DNA of 64,000 nucleotides from assembly GCF_000315015.1 (NCBI RefSeq), contig NZ_BAEP01000023.1:159851-223850 (forward strand), written 5' to 3'. Position numbers and translations under genes: made by a program. The notes under the pieces were generated by a model. The model worked only from the letters and a program-made list of their open reading frames with translations, was not told the DNA's origin and ran no database searches. Of the stretch, positions 34,875-45,516 are shown in pieces. The DNA is from Paraglaciecola mesophila KMM 241 (GTDB taxonomy: Bacteria; Pseudomonadota; Gammaproteobacteria; Enterobacterales; Alteromonadaceae). The stretch's first letter is position 1. Each line of letters begins with the position of its first letter.

Positions 34875-35318
34875 ATGCCAGTGAATATAGTAAAATTAAC
34901 GGCTATGGTTCTGATTTTTTTAACCAATGCTGCCTTTGCCGTAGTAGAAATTTCTGATGCTACAATAAGATTGTTACCGCCCAGTGTGCCTAATACATCT
35001 GCTTATTTTACCGTAACCAATACCAGTGATCAGGATGTTTCTTTAGTCGGAGGCTCAGCCGATATTGCTGAAAAAACAGAACTGCATAACCACATTATGC
35101 AAGGTGAAGTCATGCGCATGAAGAAACAAGATGCGGTTGTTATTCCCGCCGGAGAAACCGTTAAATTTGCGCCCGGAGGCCTACACATGATGATTTTCGG
35201 GTTGAAACAGCCTCTGAAAAAAGAGCAAATTATACCCTTAGCGTTAATCACAAAAGACGGTCAGCAAATCAATTTTAGCGCAGTTGTCGTATCCCCCAAT
35301 CAACATCATCATCACTAG
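34875..35318 (+). CDS. PCu(A)C-type periplasmic copper chaperone
   Basis: 147 residues with a signal peptide (cleavage near residue 22). The copper site H-x10-M...H-x-M of the family (formerly DUF461) is seen as H-N-H-I-M...M-R-M and G-G-L-H-M-M-I. The C terminus ends in four histidines, a further metal-binding tail. The role is delivery of Cu(I) to cytochrome oxidase in the periplasm. It is followed after three bases by the AGGAGG of the next gene. Confidence 0.85.
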   Translation: MPVNIVKLTAMVLIFLTNAAFAVVEISDATIRLLPPSVPNTSAYFTVTNTSDQDVSLVGGSADIAEKTELHNHIMQGEVMRMKKQDAVVIPAGETVKFAPGGLHMMIFGLKQPLKKEQIIPLALITKDGQQINFSAVVVSPNQHHHH

Positions 35319-35327
35319 GAGGTGAGC

Positions 35328-36314
35328 ATGCAAAAGTACCTAACCCCAAAATGGTTGCTGAGTATTGCAGCAATACTATTTTTAATTTTTTGGCTCATTG
35401 CTATTTATTGGAGCTTTGAACCCGCCCCGTTTAATCCTAAGCAGACAGCTCAAGAGTACGCCCAGCAACACAACGAAAAAATAGTCCCCGGATATACCTT
35501 GACGACGAGCTTGATTACCGTAACAGAAACCCTGCTGAATAAATCTGGTGGATACCTGTCTAATGATGTCATGCCGCCAGGGTTGTTTATGGATAATATG
35601 CCAAGTTGGGAGTTTGGTGCGCTAGAGATGACGCGAGACTTGGCTTTGTCTATGCGAAAAGATATTAGCCGCTCTCAGTCACAATCTAGCGAAAATCCAT
35701 TTTTGACTGATGCGCAGCCAAAACTAAATATTGATCACCGCAGTTGGCTTTTACCTTCTGCTGAATCTCAGTATCAAGATGCTATCGATAAGCTGTATCA
35801 GTATCGCGCAAGTTTATCGACAAGCCGCCAAGGCACGGCGCAATTTTATGCTCGCGCCGATAACCTGCGTGATTGGGTAAAACAAGTTGAAAAAAGACTA
35901 GGCAATTTGTCGCAAAAATTAAGTGTCAGTGTAGGACAAGACAGGCTTGATACAAGCTTCGCGGGTGACAGTAGCGCAGGAAAAATCCCTGCTGAAGAAC
36001 TACGTGAGCAAACCAGCTGGTTTCAGTTAGACAACAACTTTTATGAGGCTCGCGGCGCAAGTTGGGCATTAATTCATTTTTTAAAAGCGGTTGAAGTTGA
36101 TTTCGCAGATGTATTAGACAAGAAGAATGCGCGAGTCAGCGTCCAGCAAATTATTCGTGAGCTTGAATCTACCCAAGAGTCTATTTTCAGCCCCATGATC
36201 TTAAATGGCAGTGGCTTTGGCATGTTAGCAAATCATTCGTTAGTGATGGCGAACTATATTTCCCGTGCGAATGCTGCTTTAATTGAACTTTCAGAACTAT
36301 TAAATCAAGGATAA
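35328..36314 (+). CDS. DUF2333 family protein
   Basis: 328 residues from ATG 35328, which has AGGAGG five bases upstream; a GTG at 35322 overlaps that site. One N-terminal membrane span (W-L-L-S-I-A-A-I-L-F-L-I-F-W-L-I-A-I-Y) anchors a large, mostly helical periplasmic domain. The overall pattern matches DUF2333 proteins of gammaproteobacteria. Function unknown. The next gene starts after three bases, so the genes are co-transcribed. Confidence 0.75.
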   Translation: MQKYLTPKWLLSIAAILFLIFWLIAIYWSFEPAPFNPKQTAQEYAQQHNEKIVPGYTLTTSLITVTETLLNKSGGYLSNDVMPPGLFMDNMPSWEFGALEMTRDLALSMRKDISRSQSQSSENPFLTDAQPKLNIDHRSWLLPSAESQYQDAIDKLYQYRASLSTSRQGTAQFYARADNLRDWVKQVEKRLGNLSQKLSVSVGQDRLDTSFAGDSSAGKIPAEELREQTSWFQLDNNFYEARGASWALIHFLKAVEVDFADVLDKKNARVSVQQIIRELESTQESIFSPMILNGSGFGMLANHSLVMANYISRANAALIELSELLNQG

Positions 36315-36317
36315 CGA

Positions 36318-37076
36318 ATGAACAAATCACTCTGTGCTGGTGCACTGGTATTGGCCTTTTCAAGTTTTTCAAGCCAAGCAGACACTCTTTTAGGCGTATA
36401 TGCGGGAGCGCAAGCATGGGATATGGAAACATCCGGTGGGTTTTCTGATAGCAATAATAACGTTGATTTTAATTTTGAAGATGAAACCAAGGGTAGCTTC
36501 TATGTTGCGCTTGAGCACCCTGTGCCATTCGTACCAAATATTAAATTACAACGTACAGGGCTAGATACCAATGGGGAAACCGTGCTGTCATCTAGCATGA
36601 CCTACGGTTCAGAGTTGTTTTCAGCGAACACCACGGTCAATACATCACTTGATTTAGTCAGCACTGATTATATTGCTTATTATGAATTGTTTGATAATGA
36701 CCTAGTAAGTTTTGACTTAGGTATCAACGCTAAGCATGTTGACGGCGACATTTATGTAGAAGAACAAGGTGATGCTACACAGAATGCCTCACAAGACTTC
36801 TCTGGTTTTGTGCCAATGCTTTATTCTCGCGTCGCTGTAGGCGTACCTTTCACAGGGTTGGGCGCATATGTAGAAGGGAGTTTTTTAGCGTTCGACGATA
36901 ACACCATTTCAGATTATCAAGCGGCGATCACATATGGTTTGCTCGATAATATCGCTATTGACGCTACAGTGCAGCTTGGCTACCGCCAGTTAAAGATGGA
37001 ACTAGATGACTTAGATGGTATTTACACCGACTTTGAATTCAGTGGCGCGTTTGTTGGTGTTGAAGTACATTTTTAA
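36318..37076 (+). CDS. Outer-membrane beta-barrel protein (TIGR04219 type)
   Basis: 252 residues with a signal peptide (cleaved after S-Q-A near residue 22). The body alternates polar and hydrophobic residues with aromatic girdles and ends in F-x-V-H-F, a C-terminal Phe signature for insertion by the Bam machinery. L-L-G-V-Y-A-G-A-Q-A-W near the start is typical of the TIGR04219 family. The role is unknown; it shares an operon with the two genes upstream. Confidence 0.8.
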   Translation: MNKSLCAGALVLAFSSFSSQADTLLGVYAGAQAWDMETSGGFSDSNNNVDFNFEDETKGSFYVALEHPVPFVPNIKLQRTGLDTNGETVLSSSMTYGSELFSANTTVNTSLDLVSTDYIAYYELFDNDLVSFDLGINAKHVDGDIYVEEQGDATQNASQDFSGFVPMLYSRVAVGVPFTGLGAYVEGSFLAFDDNTISDYQAAITYGLLDNIAIDATVQLGYRQLKMELDDLDGIYTDFEFSGAFVGVEVHF

Positions 37077-37166
37077 GATATTTGGGCTGTAGCGCTTTGT
37101 TGACTTTTCGCTCAGTCCATTAAGTAATAAAAAATTAGTATTTATTCTTTCCGGTTATGAACATAG

Positions 37167-37204
37167 ATCGCTAACCTAGTGCCATAGCATTCGAGGTTAG
37201 CGAT
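37167..37204 (+). promoter_or_regulatory. Hairpin masking the cysJ ribosome-binding site
   Basis: ATCGCTAACCT (37167-37177) and AGGTTAGCGAT (37194-37204) are perfect 11-base complements around a 16-base loop. The only GAGG before the cysJ ATG (37208) lies within the right arm. This would hold the ribosome-binding site in a stem, suggesting translational or attenuation control. Confidence 0.6.
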
Positions 37205-37207
37205 ATT

Positions 37208-39040
37208 ATGTCATCAAATACACAGCAAAATTTAGGTTCTACTACCGCATTAAGTGATACCCAGTGGGCGCAGCTTAATCAATTGACGCCGTCACTCACA
37301 CCATCGCAATTAGGTTGGTTAAGTGGTTATCTGGCTGGGCTAGCTCAGACTCAGGTTGGTGCAACGATCCCTCAAGCAAACCCAGTAGTTGGCGATGCAG
37401 CGGGTGTGGATAAATTCATTACCATTCTTTACGGCTCTCAAACGGGTAACGCTAAGGCATTGGCTCAAGGTTACAAAGCCAAGCTTGATTCAGCGGGCAT
37501 TGCAGCCAAGTTGGTCAATATGGCTGACTACAAAGCGAAACAACTGAAGAATGAATCACACGTCGTGGTCATTGTCAGCACCCATGGTGAAGGGGATGCG
37601 CCAGATGATGCCATTGAGTTGCATGATTTTCTTTCAAGCAAAAAAGCCCCTAAATTACCTAATTTGAGCTTCTCAGTTTTAGGCCTAGGAGACAGCAGCT
37701 ATGAATTTTTCTGCCAGACCGCCAAAGACTTTGACAAAAAGCTTAATGAATTAGGTGCAAAGCGTATTGCCGATCGCGTTGACTGTGATGTGGATTACGA
37801 TGACGCCGCGGAAGCGTGGGGTGACCAAGTTTTAAATAAAGTTCAAGATGAGCTTAAAGCTAAAGGCAATTCACATGTGGTAGCCATGCCTCATATTGGC
37901 AAGCCCAGCTTGTCAGTAGCCACAGCTCAGTATTCTAAGAAAAACCCTTTTACAGCGAGTTTGTTAGAAAGCCAAAAAGTAACCGGCCGTGACTCAGTCA
38001 AGGACATCAGGCACATTGAAATTTCACTTGAAGACTCAGGCATTCAATATCGCCCGGGTGATGCATTAGGTGTTTGGTTCAAAAATGACCCTAGCATGGT
38101 AGACGAGTTACTTGACTTGCTTAGCGTTGAAGGTGAGGCTGACGTTACCATAAGCGGTGAAACTTTTGCTCTACGTGATGTACTGATTGAAAAGCGTGAG
38201 TTAACCCAGAGCTATCCGTCATTTACGACCGCGTATGCTGAGATTGCGAATAATCCTGAATTGAATGCCTTACTCGAAGACAAAGCAGGCTTACGGGCTT
38301 TTCTAGGCGAACGTCAAATCATTGATATTGTGCGCCAATATCCAGCAAAAGCAGATCCTCAAGCGTTGGTTGATATGCTGCGTGGTATGACTCCGCGTCT
38401 TTACTCGATTGCTTCGAGCCAAGCGGAAGTTGAAGACGAGGTGCATTTAACGGTGGCATTAGTTGAATACGATGCACATGGCCAGATTCATCAAGGTGGC
38501 GCGTCGAGTTACTTAGCTCAGCGCTTAGAAGAAGGCGGTGAAGTACAAGTTTTTGTTGAGAAGAATGACAACTTCCGTTTACCTGAAAGTTCAGATACCC
38601 CAGTCATCATGGTTGGGCCAGGCACCGGCATAGCCCCTTTTAGAGCATTCATGCAAGAACGTGAGGCGCAAGAGGCTGAGGGGAAAAACTGGTTGTTCTT
38701 TGGCAACCCAAATTACACTCAAGACTTTTTATATCAAACAGAGTGGCAGCGTTTCGTAAAAGACGGGGTGCTCAGCAAAGTTAGCTTGGCGTTTTCACGT
38801 GACCAAGAAGATAAAATATACGTTCAACATCGATTATTAGAGCAAGGTGCTGAAGTATTTGCATGGCTTGAACAGGGTGCGCATTTTTATGTGTGTGGTG
38901 ATGCGAATCATATGGCTAAAGACGTGCATGCCGCACTTGTCGAAATCGTACAAAAGCACGGTGCTAAGAGCGCTGAAGCTGCCGAAGAATATTTAACTGC
39001 ATTGCGCAGAGCAAAACGTTATCAGAAGGACGTTTATTAA
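37208..39040 (+). CDS. cysJ: Sulfite reductase (NADPH) flavoprotein, alpha subunit
   Basis: 610 residues. An N-terminal flavodoxin domain binds FMN (L-Y-G-S-Q-T-G-N, about residue 76) and a ferredoxin-reductase domain binds FAD (R-L-Y-S-I-A-S) and NADPH ([10 protein letters not shown]). It passes electrons from NADPH to CysI. Length matches the E. coli protein with a few extra N-terminal residues. cysI overlaps its stop (TAATG). Expression may be modulated by the hairpin in its leader. Confidence 0.97.
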   Translation: MSSNTQQNLGSTTALSDTQWAQLNQLTPSLTPSQLGWLSGYLAGLAQTQVGATIPQANPVVGDAAGVDKFITILYGSQTGNAKALAQGYKAKLDSAGIAAKLVNMADYKAKQLKNESHVVVIVSTHGEGDAPDDAIELHDFLSSKKAPKLPNLSFSVLGLGDSSYEFFCQTAKDFDKKLNELGAKRIADRVDCDVDYDDAAEAWGDQVLNKVQDELKAKGNSHVVAMPHIGKPSLSVATAQYSKKNPFTASLLESQKVTGRDSVKDIRHIEISLEDSGIQYRPGDALGVWFKNDPSMVDELLDLLSVEGEADVTISGETFALRDVLIEKRELTQSYPSFTTAYAEIANNPELNALLEDKAGLRAFLGERQIIDIVRQYPAKADPQALVDMLRGMTPRLYSIASSQAEVEDEVHLTVALVEYDAHGQIHQGGASSYLAQRLEEGGEVQVFVEKNDNFRLPESSDTPVIMVGPGTGIAPFRAFMQEREAQEAEGKNWLFFGNPNYTQDFLYQTEWQRFVKDGVLSKVSLAFSRDQEDKIYVQHRLLEQGAEVFAWLEQGAHFYVCGDANHMAKDVHAALVEIVQKHGAKSAEAAEEYLTALRRAKRYQKDVY

Positions 39041-40749
39041 TGACGACAGACAATAAATTCGTTGTAGAGGGCAAGCTTGCCGACAACGAACGCCTTAAAG
39101 GTGAAAGCAATTTTTTACGTGGGACTATCGCTGAAGATTTAAAAGATGATTTAACCGGTGCCTTTGTGGGTGACAATTTCCAGTTAATTCGTTTTCACGG
39201 TATGTATCAACAAGACGACCGTGACTTGCGCGCCGAACGTGCTAAGCAAAAGCTTGAGCCATTACAAAATGTCATGTTACGTGCGCGTTTGCCAGGAGGC
39301 ATTATTAAGCCTCAGCAATGGTTAGCAATTGATAAATTCGCCGAAGAAAAATCGCTGTACGGCAGTATTCGTTTGACGACGCGCCAAACATTTCAATTTC
39401 ACGGTGTGCTTAAACCTAATATAAAATTGATGCATCAAACGCTTAATCAAGTCGGTATTGATTCAATTGCCACGGCCGGTGATGTTAATCGAAATGTGTT
39501 ATGTACCTCAAATCCTATTGAGTCGGCTGTGCACCAAGAAGCCTATGAGTGGGCAACTAAAATCAGTGAACATTTACTGCCTAAAACGCGTGCTTATGCA
39601 GAAATATGGCTTGATGGCGAGAAAAAAGAAACTACAGATCACGAACCGATTTTAGGCTCGAACTACTTGCCGCGTAAATTTAAGACAACGGTGGCTATTC
39701 CTCCTTTAAACGATGTGGATGTGCACGCTAACGATCTTAACTTTATTGCCATTTCTAAAGATGGAAAGTTAGTCGGGTTCAATGTGTTAGTCGGTGGTGG
39801 TCTGGCTATGACCCACGGCGACCACGCTACATTCCCGCGTAAGGCAAGCGACTTTGGTTTTATTAAAGTGGAAGACACCTTAGCGATTGCTGAAGCAGTC
39901 GTTAGCACGCAGCGCGACTGGGGTAACCGAGTTAACCGTAAAAATGCAAAAACTAAATATACCCTTGAACGAGTAGGGGTAGAAAACTTTAAAGCCGAAG
40001 TCGAAAAGCGTTCAGGCGTAACGTTTGGTGAAAGTCAGGCATATGATTTTACTGAGCGTGGAGATCGTATTGGTTGGGTTGAAGGTATTGACGGTAAGCA
40101 TCACTTAACCCTATTTATTGAAAATGGCCGAATTTTAGATTACCCAGGTAAGCCTTTGAAAACAGGCTGTGCTGAAATTGCCAAGATACACGACGGTGAT
40201 TTCCGCTTAACGGCTAATCAAAACCTAATTGTGGCGGGCGTCAGCGAGCAGAACAAAGCGAAAGTTGAAGAAATAGCCAGAGCTCATGGTTTGATCGAAG
40301 ACGAGCTGTCAGCCCAGCGCAAAGATTCTATGGCTTGTGTTGCTTTACCTACTTGTCCTTTGGCAATGGCTGAGGCTGAGCGCTATTTGCCTGAAGCCGT
40401 TACTCAGTTAGAGGGCATATTAGCGAAACACGACATTGCGCAAAAGAGCATTATTTATCGCGTTACCGGCTGCCCGAATGGTTGTGGTCGTTCTATGCTG
40501 GCTGAAATCGGTTTAGTGGGGAAAGGACCGGGCAAATACAATTTGCACTTAGGCGGAAACCGACAAGGCACGCGAATTCCGAAAATGTATAAAGAAAACA
40601 TTGGCGAGCAGCAAATTATGGACGAGCTAGATGTATTGATCGGCCTGTGGGCAAAAGAAGCTCAAGGTGACGAATCATTTGGTGACTTTGTTATTCGCAC
40701 AGGTGTTATCGCAGAAGTGGTGAATTCCGCTGAGGATTTTTATGCGTAA
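39040..40749 (+). CDS. cysI: Sulfite reductase (NADPH) hemoprotein, beta subunit
   Basis: A 569-residue siroheme/4Fe-4S enzyme reducing sulfite to sulfide. The two nitrite/sulfite reductase repeats are present, and the cluster/siroheme cysteines are visible as T-C-P-L-A-x-A-E and T-G-C-P-N-G-C-G-R. Its length equals that of E. coli CysI. It overlaps cysJ by one base and cysH by eight, so the three form a tightly coupled assimilatory sulfate operon. Confidence 0.97.
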   Translation: MTTDNKFVVEGKLADNERLKGESNFLRGTIAEDLKDDLTGAFVGDNFQLIRFHGMYQQDDRDLRAERAKQKLEPLQNVMLRARLPGGIIKPQQWLAIDKFAEEKSLYGSIRLTTRQTFQFHGVLKPNIKLMHQTLNQVGIDSIATAGDVNRNVLCTSNPIESAVHQEAYEWATKISEHLLPKTRAYAEIWLDGEKKETTDHEPILGSNYLPRKFKTTVAIPPLNDVDVHANDLNFIAISKDGKLVGFNVLVGGGLAMTHGDHATFPRKASDFGFIKVEDTLAIAEAVVSTQRDWGNRVNRKNAKTKYTLERVGVENFKAEVEKRSGVTFGESQAYDFTERGDRIGWVEGIDGKHHLTLFIENGRILDYPGKPLKTGCAEIAKIHDGDFRLTANQNLIVAGVSEQNKAKVEEIARAHGLIEDELSAQRKDSMACVALPTCPLAMAEAERYLPEAVTQLEGILAKHDIAQKSIIYRVTGCPNGCGRSMLAEIGLVGKGPGKYNLHLGGNRQGTRIPKMYKENIGEQQIMDELDVLIGLWAKEAQGDESFGDFVIRTGVIAEVVNSAEDFYA

Positions 40750-41512
40750 TGTAACGTTGCAGTCGTCGCAAAATGCCGAGCCAAACGACGGTACACCTAA
40801 GATTTTAACGCAGGTTTCTTTAGAAGAGCTGAACCAGCAGTTGGAAGCGAAAAGTGCGGTTCAGCGCGTGACCTGGGCACTGGAAAACCTGGAGGCAACC
40901 TTTATGTTGTCTTCAAGTTTCGGTGCGCAAGCTGCAGTAATGTTACATATGTTGACTCAGCAATTCCCTGATATTCCAGTGGTATTGACGGATACAGGTT
41001 ACTTATTCCCTGAAACCTATCAGTTTATTGATGAGCTAACTGAGCGCTTGAACCTCAACCTGCAAGTGTACCGAGCGCCCATGTCAGGCGCTTGGCAAGA
41101 AGCACGCTTCGGCAAATTGTGGGAAAACGGTGCCGACGGCATTGAGCAGTACAATAAGTTGAATAAAGTGCAGCCCATGCAGCAAGCGCTTGCTGAGTTA
41201 GACGTAAAAACTTGGTTCGCTGGGTTGCGCCGTAGTCAGTCAGAAATGCGTGAATCGCTATCAATATTGCAAAAATTGACGCGACAAATGAAGGTCTATC
41301 CTATCTTAGACTGGAGTAATAAAGACGTTCACTATTATTTAAAAGAGCATGACATGCCCTATCACCCATTATGGGAGCAAGGCTATGTATCGATCGGTGA
41401 TTGGCACACTACGCGTTCCTTGCAAGAAGGTATGGACGAGAAAGACACTCGATTTTTTGGCTTAAAACGCGAATGTGGCTTGCATGAATTTGGTGATGGT
41501 GACGGTATTTAG
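40742..41512 (+). CDS. cysH: Phosphoadenosine phosphosulfate reductase
   Basis: A 256-residue enzyme that reduces PAPS to sulfite with thioredoxin. It has the PP-loop-like [20 protein letters not shown], and the C-terminal catalytic E-C-G-L-H. The lack of an extra cysteine pair fits the PAPS rather than the APS enzyme. It is the last gene of cysJIH and its end overlaps the convergent TIGR03899 gene by four bases. Confidence 0.96.
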   Translation: MRNVTLQSSQNAEPNDGTPKILTQVSLEELNQQLEAKSAVQRVTWALENLEATFMLSSSFGAQAAVMLHMLTQQFPDIPVVLTDTGYLFPETYQFIDELTERLNLNLQVYRAPMSGAWQEARFGKLWENGADGIEQYNKLNKVQPMQQALAELDVKTWFAGLRRSQSEMRESLSILQKLTRQMKVYPILDWSNKDVHYYLKEHDMPYHPLWEQGYVSIGDWHTTRSLQEGMDEKDTRFFGLKRECGLHEFGDGDGI

Positions 41513-42408
41513 TTGACGACAAATGCGTTGAGCAAAATATGTTTCAGCGCTTCTATATACTTTGCTTGCTTGTTTGCCCCCACCAAAGTAAAAAGCTCCG
41601 CCCCTGAGGTGGTAAACTTATAATATTTCAAAGTGGTACCAGGTTTTCTCGCAGTCAATTGGAAAACCTGGCCATTACTTCTCCATTCCACCACTGAATT
41701 AACTGGCCATGCACCTGATTCAATTTCAGTTTGGTGTATCAGCCCTAAATCCATCAACGAAAGCAAATCGGGATAGCTAAGGCCAAAGGTCGCAAGGTTG
41801 AGCTGCTGCTCTTTGCGCAACCTGAACATGGCAAGTATGGAAGGCTGCTGATAAAACCCTGTAAGTAATTTCGGCGTTGTGTCACCTTGTCGTCTACTCG
41901 ACAAAGCGACTGCTCGGCGAAATGTTTGGGCATCTTTTTGTGTTAATTGCTTTAAAATGAGCAGTGTGCGAAGCGAGAAACTGCCGGGGCGGTTTGTTTC
42001 TACCGCGAAAATTTTTCCCCATAATTCCTGCATGGCCGGCGAATGTATCTCCTCTGCCATATTGGCAAAGTTATAAAACCAATCTGGGTCGAGACGCTCA
42101 TTCTCCCCTTCATCAATACAGTATTTTAGTGCCTTTTCGAAAACACTTTCTATATTGTTTAGCTTACGTTGGGCTGCTATTTTCTGCCGCCTTTGTACTC
42201 TACTTTCTATGCTATTAGCACGCATACCTTGATAAGGCAGTGATACGCCAATTTGCGCAAACCATTGTGTCATCCGTGCCGCAGTGCCCTTGACATCTTG
42301 AGGCCCCTTGACTGGCGACTCCGCGCTGGAGCTAACCTCAGTCGAGGGCTTACTTTTGACCTTTTCAACAGGCACGGGGGTCGGTGTATTTTGATTGTCT
42401 ATTTTCAT
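41509..42408 (-). CDS. TIGR03899 family protein
   Basis: 299 residues from ATG 42408; a TTG at 42423 would add five. A variable, proline-rich N-terminal 40 residues precedes a conserved helical body ([16 protein letters not shown]-x-E) as in the uncharacterised TIGR03899/DUF2806-like family of marine gammaproteobacteria. There is no signal or membrane span. It is convergent with cysH. Function unknown. Confidence 0.75.
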   Translation of the reverse strand: MKIDNQNTPTPVPVEKVKSKPSTEVSSSAESPVKGPQDVKGTAARMTQWFAQIGVSLPYQGMRANSIESRVQRRQKIAAQRKLNNIESVFEKALKYCIDEGENERLDPDWFYNFANMAEEIHSPAMQELWGKIFAVETNRPGSFSLRTLLILKQLTQKDAQTFRRAVALSSRRQGDTTPKLLTGFYQQPSILAMFRLRKEQQLNLATFGLSYPDLLSLMDLGLIHQTEIESGAWPVNSVVEWRSNGQVFQLTARKPGTTLKYYKFTTSGAELFTLVGANKQAKYIEALKHILLNAFVVN

Positions 42409-42585
42409 AGGAAATTTATTCAAATATCTTATCTAGTAAATATTATTTACCATAGTATGCTTGTTCCTAGTAGCATGGCGTCTGGTAATATATTGAGCGA
42501 ACTAATTTTGATTTAGTCAGGATTTAGCTAAACTTAAGAAATACTGCTGTAGTGGTCAGGTAAACTCAAGAGAAACGTAAACTAA

Positions 42586-44832
42586 ATGTGTCCAATGGAA
42601 TATGAGAATGACGAGCTAATTTTTCTCTCTGAGGAGAACACGGCTGACAACACTGAATTTGCAGGAAGCTGGAATATACTGGTGGTTGATGACGATGAGG
42701 AAATCCACTCGGTAACACGGCTGGCCCTTTCTGATTTAGTGCTTAATGACCGAAACTTGACCTTTTATCACGCCTATTCCAAGGCAGAAGCGCTTGAAGT
42801 TATTCAGTCCCTTGGCTCTACTTTAGCGATTATTCTGCTTGATGTCGTTATGGAAACTGACGATGCAGGTTTGCAAGTGGCCCAAACTATGCGAAATGAA
42901 TTCAGGTTAACAGAGCCTAGAATCATTTTGCGTACAGGGCAACCTGGTTATGCACCTGAAGAAAGCGTAATCAAAGAATACGACATCAACGATTACAAGA
43001 CGAAAACAGAGTTAACACGTAGCAAACTTGTCACAACCATTATCGCCTCATTACGCTCATACCAACAAATTCTAACGATCAATCAAAGTCGTATTGGTTT
43101 AGAAAAAATCATCCACTCGGCCGCAAATTTACTTGAAGAACACTCAATTAATCGATTTTGTGAAGGCGTGGTTACACAAATAAGCTCGCTTATCGGTCTG
43201 GACTCATCAGGAGTTGTATGCGCCAGAGCTGGATCAGTTATCGATAAAGATGAAAATGCCGTCTACGTTTTAGGTGCTGCAGGAGAGTTCGCAAGTTATA
43301 TCAATAAAAAGATTGATAATCTGCACGATGAAAAAATAGTGCAATCGGTTAATGAATGCCTTCAACAACAGCGTCACATATACGGCGATAACTTCACCGT
43401 GCTTTATTTGAAAAGCTCTGAATATGACGCAGCCGTTTTCTTAAAAGTCGGTCAACAAATTTCCGAAGCCTATAAACAGCTGATCGAAGTGTTTTTAGCA
43501 AGCATTTCAGTAGGTTATGAAAACGTTAATTTATTCCACCAATTGCATACTGCTGCGTTTAAAGATTGGCTAACCAAGTTGCCAAATAGAATCGAATTTA
43601 TTAACCGCCTAGACGATATCAGTAATGATTCAGAGCATGCTAATGATGTGGTTGCTTTGATTGATATTAATCATTTCGCCGACATCAATGACGGTCTAGG
43701 TCAGGATACTGGTAACGATACCTTATTGGCCTTAGCCCAACGTATTGAATCCACTTTTCCAAAAGCGGCAGCGCTGGGACGAATCGGCTCGGACGTATTC
43801 GCCGTTGTCGGCACAGAGCGAGAAGTCAATCCTGCTAGGCTTCAGGCTTTGTTTAATAACTCATTTGAGGCTGGCGACCATATGCTACCGCTTAGCGCGG
43901 CATTTGGCTTTTGTCGGTTTAATGGCAAAAAGAATACGGGTATCAATATACTTAAGCACGCCAACATAGCGTTAAATAGGGCGAAAAAAAGCCTAAAAAC
44001 GAATTTTGAGTATTATGCCCCAGAAATGGAAGAGCAAACGACGTGGCGCTTAGAGATGATCCGTCAGTTGCGTACAGACTTCGCTGAGCGAAAATTACAA
44101 TTGTGGTATCAGCCGCAAATTGACTTAGTTACTCAAGACATCATTGGAATGGAAGCGCTACTTCGTTGGCCGTCTTCTGATGGGGGATTCGTCTCCCCCG
44201 CGGTATTTGTGCCACTGGCTGAATACTCAGGCTTAATCATAGATATTGGCGCATGGGTTATGCAGGAGTCATGTGAAAAACTAAGGTTGCTAACAGAAGC
44301 AGGATTCGAAGGCTTGCGCATGGCAGTGAATATATCTATGCCTCAATTCCGTGACCCTGCGTTTATCAACTTAGTTAAGAAAGCAATAATAAACAATGAT
44401 TTAGATCCTGAGTGTATTGAGTTGGAAATCACTGAAAGCATAGTAATGGATGAACCCCAACTCGTAGTTGAAGCGCTAAATGAACTGAAAGAGTTTGGCG
44501 TTAAGGTAGCGTTAGATGACTTCGGGACTGGTTTTTCTTCAATGAGCTATTTGCAACAACTCCCTCTTGATCGTTTGAAAGTCGATAGGGCGTTTGTCAA
44601 TGAAATAAGCCCCAATAAGTCGGCTTTTATCGCTGAAACCATTGTTACTTTGGGGGCGAAGTTGGGACTTAGAACGATTGCTGAAGGTATTGAAAAGCCA
44701 GAACAAGCCAACTATTTACTCAAGCTTGGTTGCGATGAAGCGCAAGGCTTCATGTACGCTAAACCAATGCCATTTGATGAGTTGTTGACATTTATAGGGC
44801 AGCAGAAAGGGCCTAATCCCGGTAGATACTAG
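42586..44832 (+). CDS. Response regulator with DUF3369, degenerate GGDEF and EAL domains
   Basis: 748 residues: receiver domain (about 28-160, V-V-D-D-D-E-E, I-L-L-D-V-V), DUF3369 (about 170-320), GGDEF (about 330-480) and EAL (about 490-740). In the GGDEF domain the signature reads R-I-G-S-D-V-F, so diguanylate cyclase activity is probably lost. The EAL domain keeps E-A-L-L-R-W, N-I-S, E-I-T-E, D-D-F-G-T-G and the K-V-D-R-A-F-V loop, so it should cleave cyclic-di-GMP. No cognate kinase is adjacent. The first ATG was kept; a second one at 42595 is possible. Confidence 0.9.
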   Translation: MCPMEYENDELIFLSEENTADNTEFAGSWNILVVDDDEEIHSVTRLALSDLVLNDRNLTFYHAYSKAEALEVIQSLGSTLAIILLDVVMETDDAGLQVAQTMRNEFRLTEPRIILRTGQPGYAPEESVIKEYDINDYKTKTELTRSKLVTTIIASLRSYQQILTINQSRIGLEKIIHSAANLLEEHSINRFCEGVVTQISSLIGLDSSGVVCARAGSVIDKDENAVYVLGAAGEFASYINKKIDNLHDEKIVQSVNECLQQQRHIYGDNFTVLYLKSSEYDAAVFLKVGQQISEAYKQLIEVFLASISVGYENVNLFHQLHTAAFKDWLTKLPNRIEFINRLDDISNDSEHANDVVALIDINHFADINDGLGQDTGNDTLLALAQRIESTFPKAAALGRIGSDVFAVVGTEREVNPARLQALFNNSFEAGDHMLPLSAAFGFCRFNGKKNTGINILKHANIALNRAKKSLKTNFEYYAPEMEEQTTWRLEMIRQLRTDFAERKLQLWYQPQIDLVTQDIIGMEALLRWPSSDGGFVSPAVFVPLAEYSGLIIDIGAWVMQESCEKLRLLTEAGFEGLRMAVNISMPQFRDPAFINLVKKAIINNDLDPECIELEITESIVMDEPQLVVEALNELKEFGVKVALDDFGTGFSSMSYLQQLPLDRLKVDRAFVNEISPNKSAFIAETIVTLGAKLGLRTIAEGIEKPEQANYLLKLGCDEAQGFMYAKPMPFDELLTFIGQQKGPNPGRY

Positions 44833-45386
44833 ATAATTTTAGCGATGGCGTGCTGCATCGCTAGTACCACTTGCTGCTCAAACCAAGGGTTTTTCTTCAA
44901 CCATATGTTATTCCGTGGAGACGGATGAGGCAAAACGAAAAACCTTGGTTGGTACGTTTGCCAATCTTTTACTCTTTCCGTCAAAGACCGCTTATCCTGC
45001 AAGTAATAGTTTTGAGCATACTGACCAATCAATAAAACATGTTTGATTTGCATGGAGCTAATGAGACGCTTGTGCCAAAGAGGTGCGCATTCTTTACGCG
45101 GTGGTTTGTCACCACTTGAAGCTTTTCCTGGATAACAAAATGCCATCGGCAGAATTGCAATATTGTCTGGATTGTAAAATTGCTGAACGTTTAGATTCAG
45201 CCATTTCCTCAGACGTTCGCCCGAAGCATCATTCCATGGTTTGTTCGTTTCGTGTGCTTTTATACCAGGAGCTTGACCTACGATAAGTATCTTTGAACGC
45301 TGATTTCCTTGAATGATTGGGCGAGGACTCAGGGGCAAATGGGCTTTGCATACATGGCATTTTCTAGCGTCGTCAAAGTCGGTGAT
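44829..45386 (-). CDS. Uracil-DNA glycosylase family protein
   Basis: Motif G-Q-A-P-G and the C-terminal H-P-S-P-R-N place it in the UDG superfamily. The first canonical start in frame, TTG 45338, gives 169 residues but cuts the conserved beginning. Between it and the upstream stop, the frame encodes K-C-H-V-C-K-A-H-L-P-L-S-P-R-P, a family hallmark. The only point with a ribosome-binding site (AAGGA, seven bases) is an ATC codon at 45386, giving 185 residues and restoring a four-cysteine set (10, 13, 84, 100) that could bind a metal or Fe-S cluster. Start by rare ATC initiation is inferred. It overlaps the end of the convergent EAL-protein gene by four bases. Confidence 0.75.
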   Translation of the reverse strand: MTDFDDARKCHVCKAHLPLSPRPIIQGNQRSKILIVGQAPGIKAHETNKPWNDASGERLRKWLNLNVQQFYNPDNIAILPMAFCYPGKASSGDKPPRKECAPLWHKRLISSMQIKHVLLIGQYAQNYYLQDKRSLTERVKDWQTYQPRFFVLPHPSPRNNIWLKKNPWFEQQVVLAMQHAIAKII

Positions 45387-45516
45387 TTAATATTCCTTCC
45401 AAAAAAGACAGTTTTGTCATATTATTGTCATAATCCTGTGGTTTAAGAATCGATTTGTTTCCACGTTGGATTGCGATGCTTAGCGCTTTGTTAAGCGAAT
45501 TATCGAGGAAATCATT

